Part shown: positions 29,653 through 39,352 of the stretch, piece after piece
Layout of the letters: the number at the start of each line of letters is the position of its first letter
Numbering within the stretch: position 1 is the first letter of the stretch
Assembly: GCF_001469215.1 (NCBI RefSeq)
Contig: NZ_LOFH01000005.1
Span: 186,001 to 250,000, forward strand
From: Pseudoalteromonas sp. H105
GTDB lineage: Bacteria > Pseudomonadota > Gammaproteobacteria > Enterobacterales > Alteromonadaceae
Direction: 5' to 3'
Length of the DNA: 64,000 nucleotides
Program-made: the position numbers and the translations under genes
Notes under the pieces: model-generated
What the model was told of the DNA's origin: nothing
The model's database searches: none
Seen by the model: the letters and a program-made list of their open reading frames with translations, nothing else

Positions 29653-32600
29653 TTAGCTTATTGACTGCTTTCGCCATAGTAAATACACCGCAGGTAAAAC
29701 CAATAAGGTTAATACAATAGCGCTGAACATGCCTCCGACCATAGGCGCAGCGATACGGCTCATTACTTCACTGCCTGTTCCTGTACCGTATAACACGGGT
29801 AATAAGCCGATGATAATAGTGGCAACTGTCATCATCACTGGGCGAACTCGCAGACCGGCACCTTCAACAATAGCTTGCTTAAGTTGGTCAAGGCTAAGCG
29901 TGTTGCCAGCTTGTTGCGCATGCACACACTTCTCTTGGTAAGCTTGGTTTAAATACACCAGCATAATCACACCTATTTCAACGGCAACCCCTGCTAACGC
30001 GATAAAGCCCACTCCCACTGCGACTGAAAAGTTAAAGCCTTCTAAATACATGAGCCATACCCCACCAATCATCGCAAGCGGTAAAGTAAGCATAATAATC
30101 GCGACTTCTACAAAGCTTCGAAAGTTTAAAAATAGGAGCACGATGATAATCGCTAAAGTCAGTGGCAATACATACGCAAGCTTATCTTTAGCGCGCTGCA
30201 TATATTCATATTGCCCAGCCCATGTTATTGAGTAACCTGCTGGTAATACTAATTGCTCGTTTAACACTTCGCGTGCATTGTCTACATAACTGCCAATATC
30301 AATGCCATCGATATCAATAAAACTCCAGCCGTTCAAACGTGCATTTTCACTTTTGATCCCTGCGGGGCCATCTTCAATGAATACATCAGCCACATCAGCA
30401 AGCGCTATTCGCTGCCCTGTTGGGGTAACGATTGGTAGTAACATAAGCCCCTCAGGCGAATCCCGATAGTCCTGAGGATAGCGTAAATTTACCGGGTAGC
30501 GCTCTTGCCCTTCGACTGTTTGCGTGACATTCATGCCACCAATTGCCGTTGAAACCACTTGCTGTACATCAGCAATATTCAAACTATAACGCGCCGCTTT
30601 TTCACGGTTAATATCCACCTTGATATAACGTCCACCCGCTACCCGCTCAGAATAAACAGACGCGGTACCCGGCACTCCTTTAAGTAACACTTCAATCTGC
30701 TGGCCAATTTTTTGAATCTCTCCCAAATTTGGCCCAGCAACTTTAATGCCTACTGGCGTCTTAATCCCCGTTGCTAACATATCAATACGGGTTTTGATTG
30801 GCATCACCCACGCATTAGTGAGGCCTGGAAACTTTACTAAGCCATCAAGCTCTTTTTTTAACTTATCTAACGTCATTCCTTCACGCCACTGATCTTTTGG
30901 TTTGAGCTGAATAAAGGTTTCAATCATCGTTAGAGGCGCAGGATCGGTGGCTGTCTCAGCCCGTCCGACTTTACCGAATACCGTGAGTACCTCGGGGACT
31001 GTTGCGATGAGCTTATCGGTCTGCTGTAAAATCTCGCGTGCTTTACCAATCGACACACCCGGGTAAGTGGTTGGCATGTACATTAAATCGCCTTCATCAA
31101 GCGGGGGAATAAACTCACTGCCAATTTTATTCACCGGGTAAAAACCTATGATTGCCACAACAACAGCAAGGACTAAGGTCATTTTAGGAAAACGCAAGAC
31201 TTGGTTAAGTAGTGGCTTATATGTATTAACGAGTAAGCGGTTAATCGGGTTTTTCTGTTCTGAAATCACCTTACCGCGAATAAAGTAACCCATTAACACG
31301 GGCACTAAAGTGATAGCGAGGCCGGCTGAGGCTGCCATGGCATAAGTTTTAGTGTACGCCAATGGGGCAAACATCCGCCCTTCTTGTGCTTCTAAAATAA
31401 ACACAGGTAAAAAACTAACGGTAATAATCATCAAACTAAAAAATAGGGCTGGGCCGACTTCGCTTGCAGCGTCTGTAACTATTTGCCATCGGTTATCATC
31501 TGTTAATGGGGTTTTCTCCATGTGCTTATGCATGTTTTCAATCATCACTATTGCGCCATCGGTCATCGCACCAATCGCAATCGCAATACCACCCAGCGAC
31601 ATAATATTGGCATTAATGCCTTGCCAATACATAATGATAAATGCCGTTAAAATCCCCAGCGGCAGGGTAATTATTGCGACTAAGGATGAACGCACATGAA
31701 ACAAAAACACCACACAAATCAATGCGACGACGACTAACTCTTCGACCAGTTTGCCGGTGAGGTTATCCACAGCATTTTTGATTAGATTAGAACGGTCATA
31801 CACTGGCACTATTTCAACACCATCTGGCAGGCCTTTTTTCAATGATTCAAGTTTTGCTTTTACCCGCTCTATGGTCTTTTGCGCGTTTTCACCAAAGCGC
31901 ATAACAACGACGCCACCAGCCACTTCACCTTCACCATTGAGTTCAGCAATACCCCTGCGCATTTGTGGACCAAGTTGAATATTAGCGACATCACGTAATT
32001 GCAAGGGCGTACCATTAGCATTCACGCCCAATGGTATGGATTCTAAATCCACCACACTTTTTATATAACCCGTGCTGGTTACCATGTATTCAGCTTCAGC
32101 CATTTCGATTACCGAGGCGCCCATTTCTCGGTTGCCTTGCTTAATAGCCGTTTGTATTAAACTTAGCGGAATACCGTAAGCCCGCAGTTTATCTGGCTCT
32201 ACATTGACTTGATACTGCTTAACCATACCGCCCACCGAGGCCACTTCTGACACCCCTGGAACGGTTTGCAATTCAAACTTTAAAAACCAATCTTGCAGGC
32301 TACGTAATTGGCTAATGTCGTGCTGGTTGGTTTTATCCACCAGCGCGTATAAATAAACCCAACCAACCCCGGTGGCATCTGGACCCAGTTCCGCAGTTGC
32401 GGTATCCGGTAAGCGACTAGCCACTTGGCTTAAATACTCTTGCACTCGGCTACGCGCCCAGTAAAGATCAGTATCTTCATCAAAAATGACATACACGTAA
32501 GAGTCACCAAAAAATGAGAAGCCTCGCACTGTTTGTGCTCCGGGCACTGACAGCATCGCCGTGGTGAGCGGAAAAGTGACCTGATCTTGCACCACCTGCG

Positions 32601-32772
32601 GTGCTTGGCCTGGGTACGATGTTTTGACAATAACCTGCACATCGGATAAATCTGGCAAGGCATCAACGGGGGTGTTTTTTACTGCAAATACACCAGCACC
32701 TATTAAGATTGCTGTGAGTAATAAGACAAAAAACCGGTTAGTCACGGACCAACGAATAACTGCTGCTATCAT
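29653..32772 (-). CDS. cusA: CusA-type Cu(I)/Ag(I) efflux RND permease
   Basis: 1039-aa heavy-metal efflux RND pump, twelve TM segments with two large periplasmic loops. Visible features: N-terminal WSVTNRFFVLLLTAILIGAG, DALPDLSDVQVIV typical of the HME-RND group, TM4 proton-relay region GAMTDGAIVMIENMHKH, and DEGDLMYMPTTYPGVS in the metal-binding periplasmic cleft. It starts 8 bp after cusB in a cusC-cusB-cusA operon. Substrate (copper/silver rather than Zn/Co/Cd) is inferred from the CusF-like domains on the adaptor. Confidence 0.94.
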   Translation of the reverse strand: MIAAVIRWSVTNRFFVLLLTAILIGAGVFAVKNTPVDALPDLSDVQVIVKTSYPGQAPQVVQDQVTFPLTTAMLSVPGAQTVRGFSFFGDSYVYVIFDEDTDLYWARSRVQEYLSQVASRLPDTATAELGPDATGVGWVYLYALVDKTNQHDISQLRSLQDWFLKFELQTVPGVSEVASVGGMVKQYQVNVEPDKLRAYGIPLSLIQTAIKQGNREMGASVIEMAEAEYMVTSTGYIKSVVDLESIPLGVNANGTPLQLRDVANIQLGPQMRRGIAELNGEGEVAGGVVVMRFGENAQKTIERVKAKLESLKKGLPDGVEIVPVYDRSNLIKNAVDNLTGKLVEELVVVALICVVFLFHVRSSLVAIITLPLGILTAFIIMYWQGINANIMSLGGIAIAIGAMTDGAIVMIENMHKHMEKTPLTDDNRWQIVTDAASEVGPALFFSLMIITVSFLPVFILEAQEGRMFAPLAYTKTYAMAASAGLAITLVPVLMGYFIRGKVISEQKNPINRLLVNTYKPLLNQVLRFPKMTLVLAVVVAIIGFYPVNKIGSEFIPPLDEGDLMYMPTTYPGVSIGKAREILQQTDKLIATVPEVLTVFGKVGRAETATDPAPLTMIETFIQLKPKDQWREGMTLDKLKKELDGLVKFPGLTNAWVMPIKTRIDMLATGIKTPVGIKVAGPNLGEIQKIGQQIEVLLKGVPGTASVYSERVAGGRYIKVDINREKAARYSLNIADVQQVVSTAIGGMNVTQTVEGQERYPVNLRYPQDYRDSPEGLMLLPIVTPTGQRIALADVADVFIEDGPAGIKSENARLNGWSFIDIDGIDIGSYVDNAREVLNEQLVLPAGYSITWAGQYEYMQRAKDKLAYVLPLTLAIIIVLLFLNFRSFVEVAIIMLTLPLAMIGGVWLMYLEGFNFSVAVGVGFIALAGVAVEIGVIMLVYLNQAYQEKCVHAQQAGNTLSLDQLKQAIVEGAGLRVRPVMMTVATIIIGLLPVLYGTGTGSEVMSRIAAPMVGGMFSAIVLTLLVLPAVYLLWRKQSIS

Positions 32773-32780
32773 AAAGCCTC

Positions 32781-34502
32781 CTAATGCCCGCTGTGCAATT
32801 GCTTGATTGACTCTACAGCAATGTCATTAATGACAAACTCACCTTCTTGCACACTAAACGTAAATGTCATTGTTTGTTCAGCATTTAGGCCAGCTAAATC
32901 AAGATCTTTAGCAAATTTAAAATCCATGGTTGCAGGGCCTCGATTCCATTTTTCAATCGGACCGCGGCTAATATTAGCAACGCCTGCGAGTTTATCGATT
33001 CTGTTTATCGTGCCAGTGACCGTTGCCATATTATCAGCATCACTCATCACATGCGTTGCATCCATAATATGAATACCACTGATTAAGTAGTTTCCCTCAG
33101 CTGCTTTGGTCAATTCAAAGTGTAATGTTTGACCCGCCTTTAATGCTTGCATATCCATACCCTCAGCGAGGGTAAAGTCCATTGTCATACTCGGCCAGCC
33201 AAGTTCATCCATTGGCTCATGGCTTATATTCACCATTCGGTGGTGTTTCATTACATTATTAACCACGCCTTTACCCCAGACACGAGCTGCTTCAATAGGC
33301 GTCTGCATTCGCTTAAAGTCAGAACTTTTACTTGACTCTGAATCCAATAAAAACTGTGCAGAAGTCACCACTTTATCGCCCTCTTTCAGGCCTGATAAAA
33401 TAACAGTGTCATTGTTATCACTACGTCCTAACGCTACCGCCACTGACTTAAAGCGCCCCTCCCCTAAAGCAACGACAACACGGTCTTGCGAACCCGTACG
33501 GATCACCGCTTCTTTTGGCACGATAAGCTGCTCTTGTGCGGCCTTAACTTGGATACTGACTTGGGCAAACATATTAGGTTTTAGTTGGTGATCTTGATTA
33601 TTAAAACGAAGACGCACGCGTAAAGTGCGGTTTTTAGCATCTAACGTTGGGTAAATATAATCCACCTTGCCACGCCAGCTTTGCCCTGAAATATAATCAA
33701 GGGTCATGGTAACGGGTAAACCAAGTTCGATTAATTCAGCTTGACGTTCAAATACTTCGGCTTCAATCCACACCTCATCCAATTGCGCGATGCTCATCAT
33801 CGAGGTCCCTGGCTTTACATAAAATCCTTCTCGTATATTTAGTTCATCCACAACGCCACTTTTACGGGCATAAAACGTCACATTTTGCGTAACTTGTTTG
33901 GTTTTTTCTAGACGCGTAATAAAGCTATCTGAAATATTGAGTGAATATAAGCGTGCTTTAGCTGCTCGAATAAGCACCGTATTATTGCGATTAATCGCTA
34001 AAATAAACTCCTCTTGCGCATTTACTAATTGAGGTGAATATAAGGTATATAAAGGTTCCCCCTGGGTAACTTGATCACCTTCAGACTTAACATATAGTGT
34101 TTCAAGCCACCCCTCAACACGAGGGTGAATATGTACCAGCTGATCTTGATTATACTGCACGTAACCGACCGTTCTAACTTCATTCTGTAATGCTTTAAAT
34201 TGCACATCAGCAGTGCGAACACCTAAGTTATTAACCACAGCAGGAGAGATCGTGATGGCACCGGGTCCATCGTGGTTATTATTGTCTTCCATCTCATAAA
34301 CCGGTACTAAATCCATGCCCATCGGCGAAAGCCCTGGCTCATCGCGACGATAGTTACTATCCATGGGGGCAACCCAATAAAGTGGTTTTTTCTCTGCGCT
34401 AGCGCCGCTCACGTGTGCTGCATTATCGATGAAGTTAAGACCAGCTGTAGCAATAACGGCTCCCGCTAATCCTGCAATGAGTAATTTAAAATTAGTGTGC
34501 AT
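32781..34502 (-). CDS. cusB: CusB-type periplasmic adaptor with N-terminal metal-binding motif and two C-terminal CusF-like domains
   Basis: 573 aa, longer than E. coli CusB (about 407). N-terminal membrane anchor (8-24). Residues 42-70 (YWVAPMDSNYRRDEPG, SPMGMDLVPVYE) are the heavy-metal-binding segment found on many CusB proteins. The adaptor proper with barrel-sandwich and membrane-proximal domains spans about 80-395. A CusF-like domain at about 405-480 keeps the Cu/Ag ligands H428, W436, M439 and M441. A second CusF-like domain at about 492-563 has R, R and A in the first three places and only M526. Thus one CusF chaperone looks functional and one degenerate, both fused to the adaptor. 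The start overlaps cusC by 11 bp. Confidence 0.93.
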   Translation of the reverse strand: MHTNFKLLIAGLAGAVIATAGLNFIDNAAHVSGASAEKKPLYWVAPMDSNYRRDEPGLSPMGMDLVPVYEMEDNNNHDGPGAITISPAVVNNLGVRTADVQFKALQNEVRTVGYVQYNQDQLVHIHPRVEGWLETLYVKSEGDQVTQGEPLYTLYSPQLVNAQEEFILAINRNNTVLIRAAKARLYSLNISDSFITRLEKTKQVTQNVTFYARKSGVVDELNIREGFYVKPGTSMMSIAQLDEVWIEAEVFERQAELIELGLPVTMTLDYISGQSWRGKVDYIYPTLDAKNRTLRVRLRFNNQDHQLKPNMFAQVSIQVKAAQEQLIVPKEAVIRTGSQDRVVVALGEGRFKSVAVALGRSDNNDTVILSGLKEGDKVVTSAQFLLDSESSKSSDFKRMQTPIEAARVWGKGVVNNVMKHHRMVNISHEPMDELGWPSMTMDFTLAEGMDMQALKAGQTLHFELTKAAEGNYLISGIHIMDATHVMSDADNMATVTGTINRIDKLAGVANISRGPIEKWNRGPATMDFKFAKDLDLAGLNAEQTMTFTFSVQEGEFVINDIAVESIKQLHSGH

Positions 34503-35817
34503 GATGCTCTCCTGCTGTTAGCTCTGCCATCACGACAGCATCTTTGCTACTGGCGTAATAATTTAACCGTGCGATTATAATCTGCTGATCTATTTGAATA
34601 TTTAATGCATCTATTTTAGCGTTGAGTTCACTTATGCGTGCGCGCATGACTTCAAAAAAATCACCATCGTCGCGCGTATAAGCATTTAATGTCGCTTGTG
34701 CCTGCTCAGCCATTTGCGGCAATAATTTAGTTTGATACAAGGCGTCACGCTGTTGTAAGCGCACAAGTTGACTGTATTCTTTGAAGTACATCCCTTTGAG
34801 TTTGTTCACTGCAATGAGTTTTTCTGTTTTCACCGACTCAGCCATAGCAATAGCAGCATTAACATGTTGATCCTGCCGGTTATCTGTAAAAAAGGGCAAA
34901 TCGATACTCATGCCTATTGAAAGTAAATCAGCACGTGAATCACCTGCAGGTGTAGCACCGCGATAACCATATCCCATATTTACGCCTAACTGGGGTTTAT
35001 AACTTTGCTTTGCGACTGCAATCTCAGTGTGTTTAGCAGCAGCCACTTTGTCGATTGCTACAATGGCGGGGTGAGCCATTAAGAGTGCCATTAATTGCTC
35101 AAAGCTAAGTTGGGAAAAATGCACTAAAGGAGTGATATCACGTCGCGTACTACTTACGGATTGAGTGAGCATGCTCATGGGCAACCATTGCGACAATCGT
35201 TTTTTAGCACTTTCAACTTGCATCTCAAGCATGACTAATTTGTCTTCAAGGCGGGTAAACTCAAGTTGAGCAAGAATTATATCTTGCTGGCGTGTACTCC
35301 CCATGGCGCTTGAATAACTTGATTCCGTAATATCAATTAACTGGGTAAATAAGCTTTTGTCTTGTTCAATCAGCGCAATACTCTGTTGGGCACGATAAGC
35401 ATTCAGCCAGGCTTCGATAACAATGGCTTTTACCTGTGCAACGCGTTCGGAGCGCAGCCAAGGATACTGTTGTGCGGCTTGCGCCATGGCTTTTTGCTTA
35501 AGCTCTAGGCTATCACCACGACTAAACATTTGACTCACACCCACCTTAAACTGGGTCATACCTTCTTGGTCAAAAGCAAAACCGTCTGTGGGAAAATTCA
35601 TTAAACCCACCGTTAATACGGGATCAGGCAAGGTGCCGGCAGCGACACTTTGTGCGTGTATAGCCGCTTGTTGATATTTATTTGCCACAAGCCAAGGTTC
35701 GTTATTTAACGCGTAATCTAAGGTATGCTCGAGGCTAAGTTCGTTACTATGTGCTGGTATTACCGCTGTTAGCATACAGGCTAAAAAGCTGGCTTTAAGG
35801 ACTGCTAAGTGATTCAT
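34492..35817 (-). CDS. cusC: TolC-family outer-membrane factor (CusC-like)
   Basis: 441 aa, outer-membrane efflux protein with a signal peptide (cleavage near AHSNE) and the two OEP repeats, rich in Ala/Gln helices. It forms the exit duct of the CusCBA complex. I prefer the ATG at 35817: the ATG four codons upstream (35829) supplies GGAG as a ribosome-binding site 8 bp before it and has none of its own. The C-terminal EHHAH tail may help with metal. It lies about 100 bp after the Met/His-rich peptide gene. Confidence 0.9.
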   Translation of the reverse strand: MNHLAVLKASFLACMLTAVIPAHSNELSLEHTLDYALNNEPWLVANKYQQAAIHAQSVAAGTLPDPVLTVGLMNFPTDGFAFDQEGMTQFKVGVSQMFSRGDSLELKQKAMAQAAQQYPWLRSERVAQVKAIVIEAWLNAYRAQQSIALIEQDKSLFTQLIDITESSYSSAMGSTRQQDIILAQLEFTRLEDKLVMLEMQVESAKKRLSQWLPMSMLTQSVSSTRRDITPLVHFSQLSFEQLMALLMAHPAIVAIDKVAAAKHTEIAVAKQSYKPQLGVNMGYGYRGATPAGDSRADLLSIGMSIDLPFFTDNRQDQHVNAAIAMAESVKTEKLIAVNKLKGMYFKEYSQLVRLQQRDALYQTKLLPQMAEQAQATLNAYTRDDGDFFEVMRARISELNAKIDALNIQIDQQIIIARLNYYASSKDAVVMAELTAGEHHAH

Positions 35818-35919
35818 CACTGGCTCCATTAAAATTAAAAAATTAACAATATTTAATTCAAATGCAGAACAGGTGATTATTACGACATTAGCTAAATTTT
35901 AGACACACCTATCCTACAG

Positions 35920-36294
35920 CTAAGCAACCATGGGAGGACGGTAGAGGGAGCTGGCAATAGAGTGTTGGTTTTGTAGGGTATAAAGCTGTACCTTTTCAGG
36001 TGGCGGTAATACAGTAATGAATAAGCCGTCAGTACTCAGCATTGAATAAGCAGAGCAGGCACTTATCGGGCAGCTACATTCTTGGTTACCGGTGGCATCA
36101 TCATCGCAACAATCCATATTCATCATGCTTGACGACATAGTATGATGCATTTCATTCATTATCTCGCTTTTTGATGATTCGTGAGTTTGATTCATATGCG
36201 GCATTTCACAACTCATAGCAACAGACGCAACTGCTTGACCCACTAATGTGAGTAACAAAACACAGGTCAATAAACTAAGGTAAATACGTTGCAA
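35920..36294 (-). CDS. Exported Met/His/Cys-rich small protein, probable metal binder
   Basis: 124 aa. Signal peptide of about 23 residues (LLTCVLLLTLVGQAVASVA). The mature part has a very dense set of soft-metal ligands over residues about 26-85: repeated M, H and C as in MPHMNQTH, MNEMHHTM, MMNMDCCDDD and CSCP. This composition fits a periplasmic Cu(I)/Ag(I) buffer or chaperone. It precedes cusC in the same orientation and is probably the first gene of the copper efflux operon. I do not recognise a named family. Confidence 0.75.
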   Translation of the reverse strand: MQRIYLSLLTCVLLLTLVGQAVASVAMSCEMPHMNQTHESSKSEIMNEMHHTMSSSMMNMDCCDDDATGNQECSCPISACSAYSMLSTDGLFITVLPPPEKVQLYTLQNQHSIASSLYRPPMVA

Positions 36295-36313
36295 AACACG
36301 CCTTTTATAAATT

Positions 36314-36415
36314 AGGTTCTAGGTTCTAGGTTCTAGGTTCTAGGTTCTAGGTTCTAGGTTCTAGGTTCTAGGTTCTAGGTTCTAGGTTCTAGGTTCTAGG
36401 TTCTAGGTTCTAGGT
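36314..36415. repeat. Second AGGTTCT heptanucleotide array (14.6 copies)
   Basis: 102 bp: 14 perfect copies of AGGTTCT plus AGGT, in the same orientation as the array at 851-953. It lies directly upstream of the Met/His-rich gene's start codon (20 bp away) and downstream of the PqiA-like gene's stop. The flanks of the two arrays do not resemble each other. Confidence 0.98.
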
Positions 36416-36449
36416 AAGTTTATGATAACTATTTTATTAATACAAACGT

Positions 36450-37058
36450 TTAACTATTTTTTGGTGTAACTTTAATTAAGCTGCTCGCAGCGATAGCAAA
36501 TAAACAATAACCGGTAAAATACCAAAAGCCATTTCCTAATTGAGCGTGCATATTGATCAACTCTCCCATTTGACCATCGGCATTGCCTGCAAGGTAGGCG
36601 ACTATAATTGCAATGACAAACACATCAACCATGCTCCACTTACTTAAACCTTGGATAACACGACCTAGTAATAACTTACACTTGTTTGTCGGCAAAAAGA
36701 TATACACTAACTGCATCAGTAATTTTAATGTTGGTATCACAATTGAAAAAAAGGCGACCAGCACAGCCACTAAGTAATTTTTATTGTTCGCCAGTTCGTT
36801 TACGGTACCCCAAATACTGCGTGTTTTCTCATAAGCGCTAATTTCTCCTTCAAGCTTATCAAGTCCCAACATACTCGACGCCATAATAAGCATTCGACGC
36901 GTATTGTTATCGCCTTCCTCTGCGAGCATTTCAATACCGACGTGTGCCAATTGCGATTTATCTATTTTGCCTTCAAGGGTTAAAACAGGTTGAGTAACAC
37001 CGGGAAATAATAATACAAGCGCAATAAATATCGTTATCAGTGGTAAAATTTTACGCAT
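36450..37058 (-). CDS. PqiA-like integral membrane protein (single PqiA domain)
   Basis: 202 aa with four hydrophobic segments. The signature SKWSMVDVFVIAIIVAYL is the paraquat-inducible protein A motif, in the third TM. It has one PqiA domain, not the two of E. coli PqiA, and it lacks the zinc-ribbon Cys. There is no PqiB/MCE partner nearby, so a role in lipid trafficking cannot be assumed. The N-terminal loop between TM1 and TM2 is about 60 residues long and polar. Confidence 0.8.
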   Translation of the reverse strand: MRKILPLITIFIALVLLFPGVTQPVLTLEGKIDKSQLAHVGIEMLAEEGDNNTRRMLIMASSMLGLDKLEGEISAYEKTRSIWGTVNELANNKNYLVAVLVAFFSIVIPTLKLLMQLVYIFLPTNKCKLLLGRVIQGLSKWSMVDVFVIAIIVAYLAGNADGQMGELINMHAQLGNGFWYFTGYCLFAIAASSLIKVTPKNS

Positions 37059-37104
37059 AAACCGTCTTAAGGGAAATTAATAAGTTCGTATCATACTTAA
37101 GCAA

Positions 37105-38379
37105 TTATTCTTGTTCAATGATGGACGCTAACACCTCGTCACCATATGCACGGGCGCTCAGCATAATATTATAGACAATCGTTATATCTGAAGCCGGACG
37201 AATTGTTTTAAGCAGTTGCTCCGCAAGCGGCCAATTTTCTTCTTCCACAGCTCGCACTAAATGAAGTGTTGCGCCTAACATCCCATTAAAATTAAGCAGT
37301 GCACCTGATAACTCATCACCTAAAGAGAACTCTTTTGCTATCACATCAAGCTCTATATTTAAGACCGCATCAAGGATTGAAATTAACCCTACTAAATAAC
37401 CTTGCTCTGACATTTCTTTGCCACCTGGCTCTAGCATTAACTGCATAAAGTGCCCGCGAATCAAACCAAGCTTAGTCAATTCAGTCGGCCGGTCTACCCC
37501 GAGTTCACTTAAAGCAAGTACTCGCACAAATTGACGAATCGCGTCTTCACCTAAGTAAATAACAGCTTGTGAAATTGACGTAATAACTAAATTCTTACTT
37601 TCTGAACGCGCGTTAACCAATTTTAAAACCCGCGCTGTAAGGCCAACATCTTTTGCGATACGTTGCTGTATATGATCAAAATTAAGGTCTAACCGCGTCG
37701 TGCATCTTAGTAAATCAAACACAACGAGTTTTGACGGCTCTACATTTTGGTAAGTCAGCATTTCTGGGCGAGCAAAAAAGAAACCTTGAAACAGGTCACA
37801 CCCTGCATTTTTCAATGATACAAACTGCTCATGTGTTTCAATTCGCTCTACAATTATTTTTACATTAGGAAAACGGCGTTTGAGTTTTTTTAAGGCCATA
37901 TTGGTTTTAATAATTGGCTCTTCCACCTCAAGCTTAATGTAGTCTACAAGCTCTAAAAGTGGCTCCCATTTTTCATCGCCATCATAATCATCTAGGGCAA
38001 ATCGATACCCTTCCTTTTTTAATGACTTTACGCGATGTGTTACTTTTTCAATACTGCTTGCACGTTCAACAATTTCAATCACTGCGCTACTAGGTTGAAG
38101 TAACCGAGGAAAGTCCTCTAGCAAAGCATCTGAAGATAAATTTATAAACGCATATTGACTGGCTGTTAGTTTGTCTAAACCAATCAGCATAAGCGCATTA
38201 AAAAACAATCGTCCCGTTGCTTGGCCATCTGATGTACCAACAGGGAACACATTATTTACAGAATCACGGTACAATAATTCATAGGCAAAAATACCTTTTT
38301 CAGCATCAAAGATTGGCTGACGCGCAATATATTGCGTCACCATTGTCGGCATTGTTTTTGTTATTTTAGTATTCGCCAT
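37105..38379 (-). CDS. EAL-HDOD signalling protein
   Basis: 424 aa. An N-terminal EAL domain (about 17-220) opens IARQPIFDAEKGIFAYELLYR; the EAL motif is YELL, and several catalytic acidic residues are absent or shifted (LDDYDGD), so it is likely non-hydrolytic. The C-terminal HDOD domain (about 225-410) has FDLLRCTTRLDL and the GEDAIRQFVRVLALSELG segment typical of YuxH/CdgJ-type proteins. Vibrio CdgJ, of the same layout, affects motility and biofilm. Single gene. Confidence 0.88.
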   Translation of the reverse strand: MANTKITKTMPTMVTQYIARQPIFDAEKGIFAYELLYRDSVNNVFPVGTSDGQATGRLFFNALMLIGLDKLTASQYAFINLSSDALLEDFPRLLQPSSAVIEIVERASSIEKVTHRVKSLKKEGYRFALDDYDGDEKWEPLLELVDYIKLEVEEPIIKTNMALKKLKRRFPNVKIIVERIETHEQFVSLKNAGCDLFQGFFFARPEMLTYQNVEPSKLVVFDLLRCTTRLDLNFDHIQQRIAKDVGLTARVLKLVNARSESKNLVITSISQAVIYLGEDAIRQFVRVLALSELGVDRPTELTKLGLIRGHFMQLMLEPGGKEMSEQGYLVGLISILDAVLNIELDVIAKEFSLGDELSGALLNFNGMLGATLHLVRAVEEENWPLAEQLLKTIRPASDITIVYNIMLSARAYGDEVLASIIEQE

Positions 38380-38644
38380 TGTTAGCCCTTCCGATGAACC
38401 TACTTTTCAGGTTAATCAAATTAGTACTCAATATATCAATTAGTATAGTGATTTTTTAAAAGCTTGCATGAACAAACTGCGCTTAAAAGTAATAATTCCT
38501 CTTACTCAAAGCAACCAGAACTTTCTGATTTAATAAATTTATTAACAAAAATACCCATACATTAATCAGGGAGATGTCCTTCTGATAGAGGACAGTGGTA
38601 TACTTAGCCACTACCTCAGCCACAGACCAAAAGACCTTTAGAAT

Positions 38645-39211
38645 ATGAGTATTGAACACACTTTAATTGAGCGCAGCAATAACCAATGTGAATTATGTAG
38701 TGCTACCGATAACTTGTCTGTTTATGAAGTACCGCCAGTCACTGAAGCGCACTCAGATCGGTGTATTTTTGTTTGTAAAACATGTAAAGATCAAATTGAA
38801 GCAACGACTGAGTTAACACCAACACATTGGCATTGCTTGAATGACAGCATGTGGAGTCAGACCCCTGCGGTGCAGGTAGTTGCTTATAGAATGCTAACTC
38901 GCCTTGCAGTAGAGAATGGGTGGGCGCAAGACGCTTTAGATATGATCTATCTTGAAGAAGATACACTGAGCTGGGCACAGAAAGTTCTTGCCGAAGAGGA
39001 TGATATTAAACACCTTGATAGTAATGGTGTAGTTTTACACGCTGGCGACACGGTTACTCTTATCAAAGATCTTGATGTTAAAGGAAGTAGCTTGGTTGCT
39101 AAACGTGGTACTGCCGTGCGTAATATTGGCTTAACCAGCAACCCTGAGCACATTGAAGGGCGTGTAGACGGTCAACGTATAGTCATTTTGACCAAGTATG
39201 TAAAAAAATAA
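38645..39211 (+). CDS. PhnA/YjdM-family protein
   Basis: 188 aa. An N-terminal zinc-ribbon (CELCSATDNL and CKTCKDQIE, about 17-55) is followed by a helical linker and a C-terminal SH3-like beta domain (LDSNGVVLHAGDTVTLIKDLDVKG, then VAKRGTAVRNI), the layout of PhnA/YjdM. Despite the name, most members have no proven phosphonate role. The ORF begins ATGAGTATTGAACAC with no strong SD. Preceded by a 265-bp gap without visible features. Confidence 0.85.
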   Translation: MSIEHTLIERSNNQCELCSATDNLSVYEVPPVTEAHSDRCIFVCKTCKDQIEATTELTPTHWHCLNDSMWSQTPAVQVVAYRMLTRLAVENGWAQDALDMIYLEEDTLSWAQKVLAEEDDIKHLDSNGVVLHAGDTVTLIKDLDVKGSSLVAKRGTAVRNIGLTSNPEHIEGRVDGQRIVILTKYVKK

Positions 39212-39233
39212 CCTCAACCTTGATGTTTCATTT

Positions 39234-39262
39234 TTAAAAATGGGCCATGCGCCCATTTTTGC
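39234..39262 (+). terminator. Terminator after phnA-like gene
   Basis: AAAAATGGGC, loop CATGC, GCCCATTTTT: stem with A and T flanks, about 25 bp after the stop codon. Confidence 0.88.
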
Positions 39263-39329
39263 TAATTAACCTGAACTCTGGTTAAGATATGCACTAATAC
39301 ATTGATATTAAATAACCCCCACCCCCTTT

Positions 39330-39350
39330 AGTCTCCAGCCGGAGACTTTT
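39330..39350 (+). terminator. Second hairpin, terminator-like
   Basis: AGTCTCC, loop AGCC, GGAGACT followed by TTT. It directly abuts the dispersed repeat starting at 39353 and may be part of that element, not a gene terminator. Confidence 0.45.
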
Positions 39351-39352
39351 AG

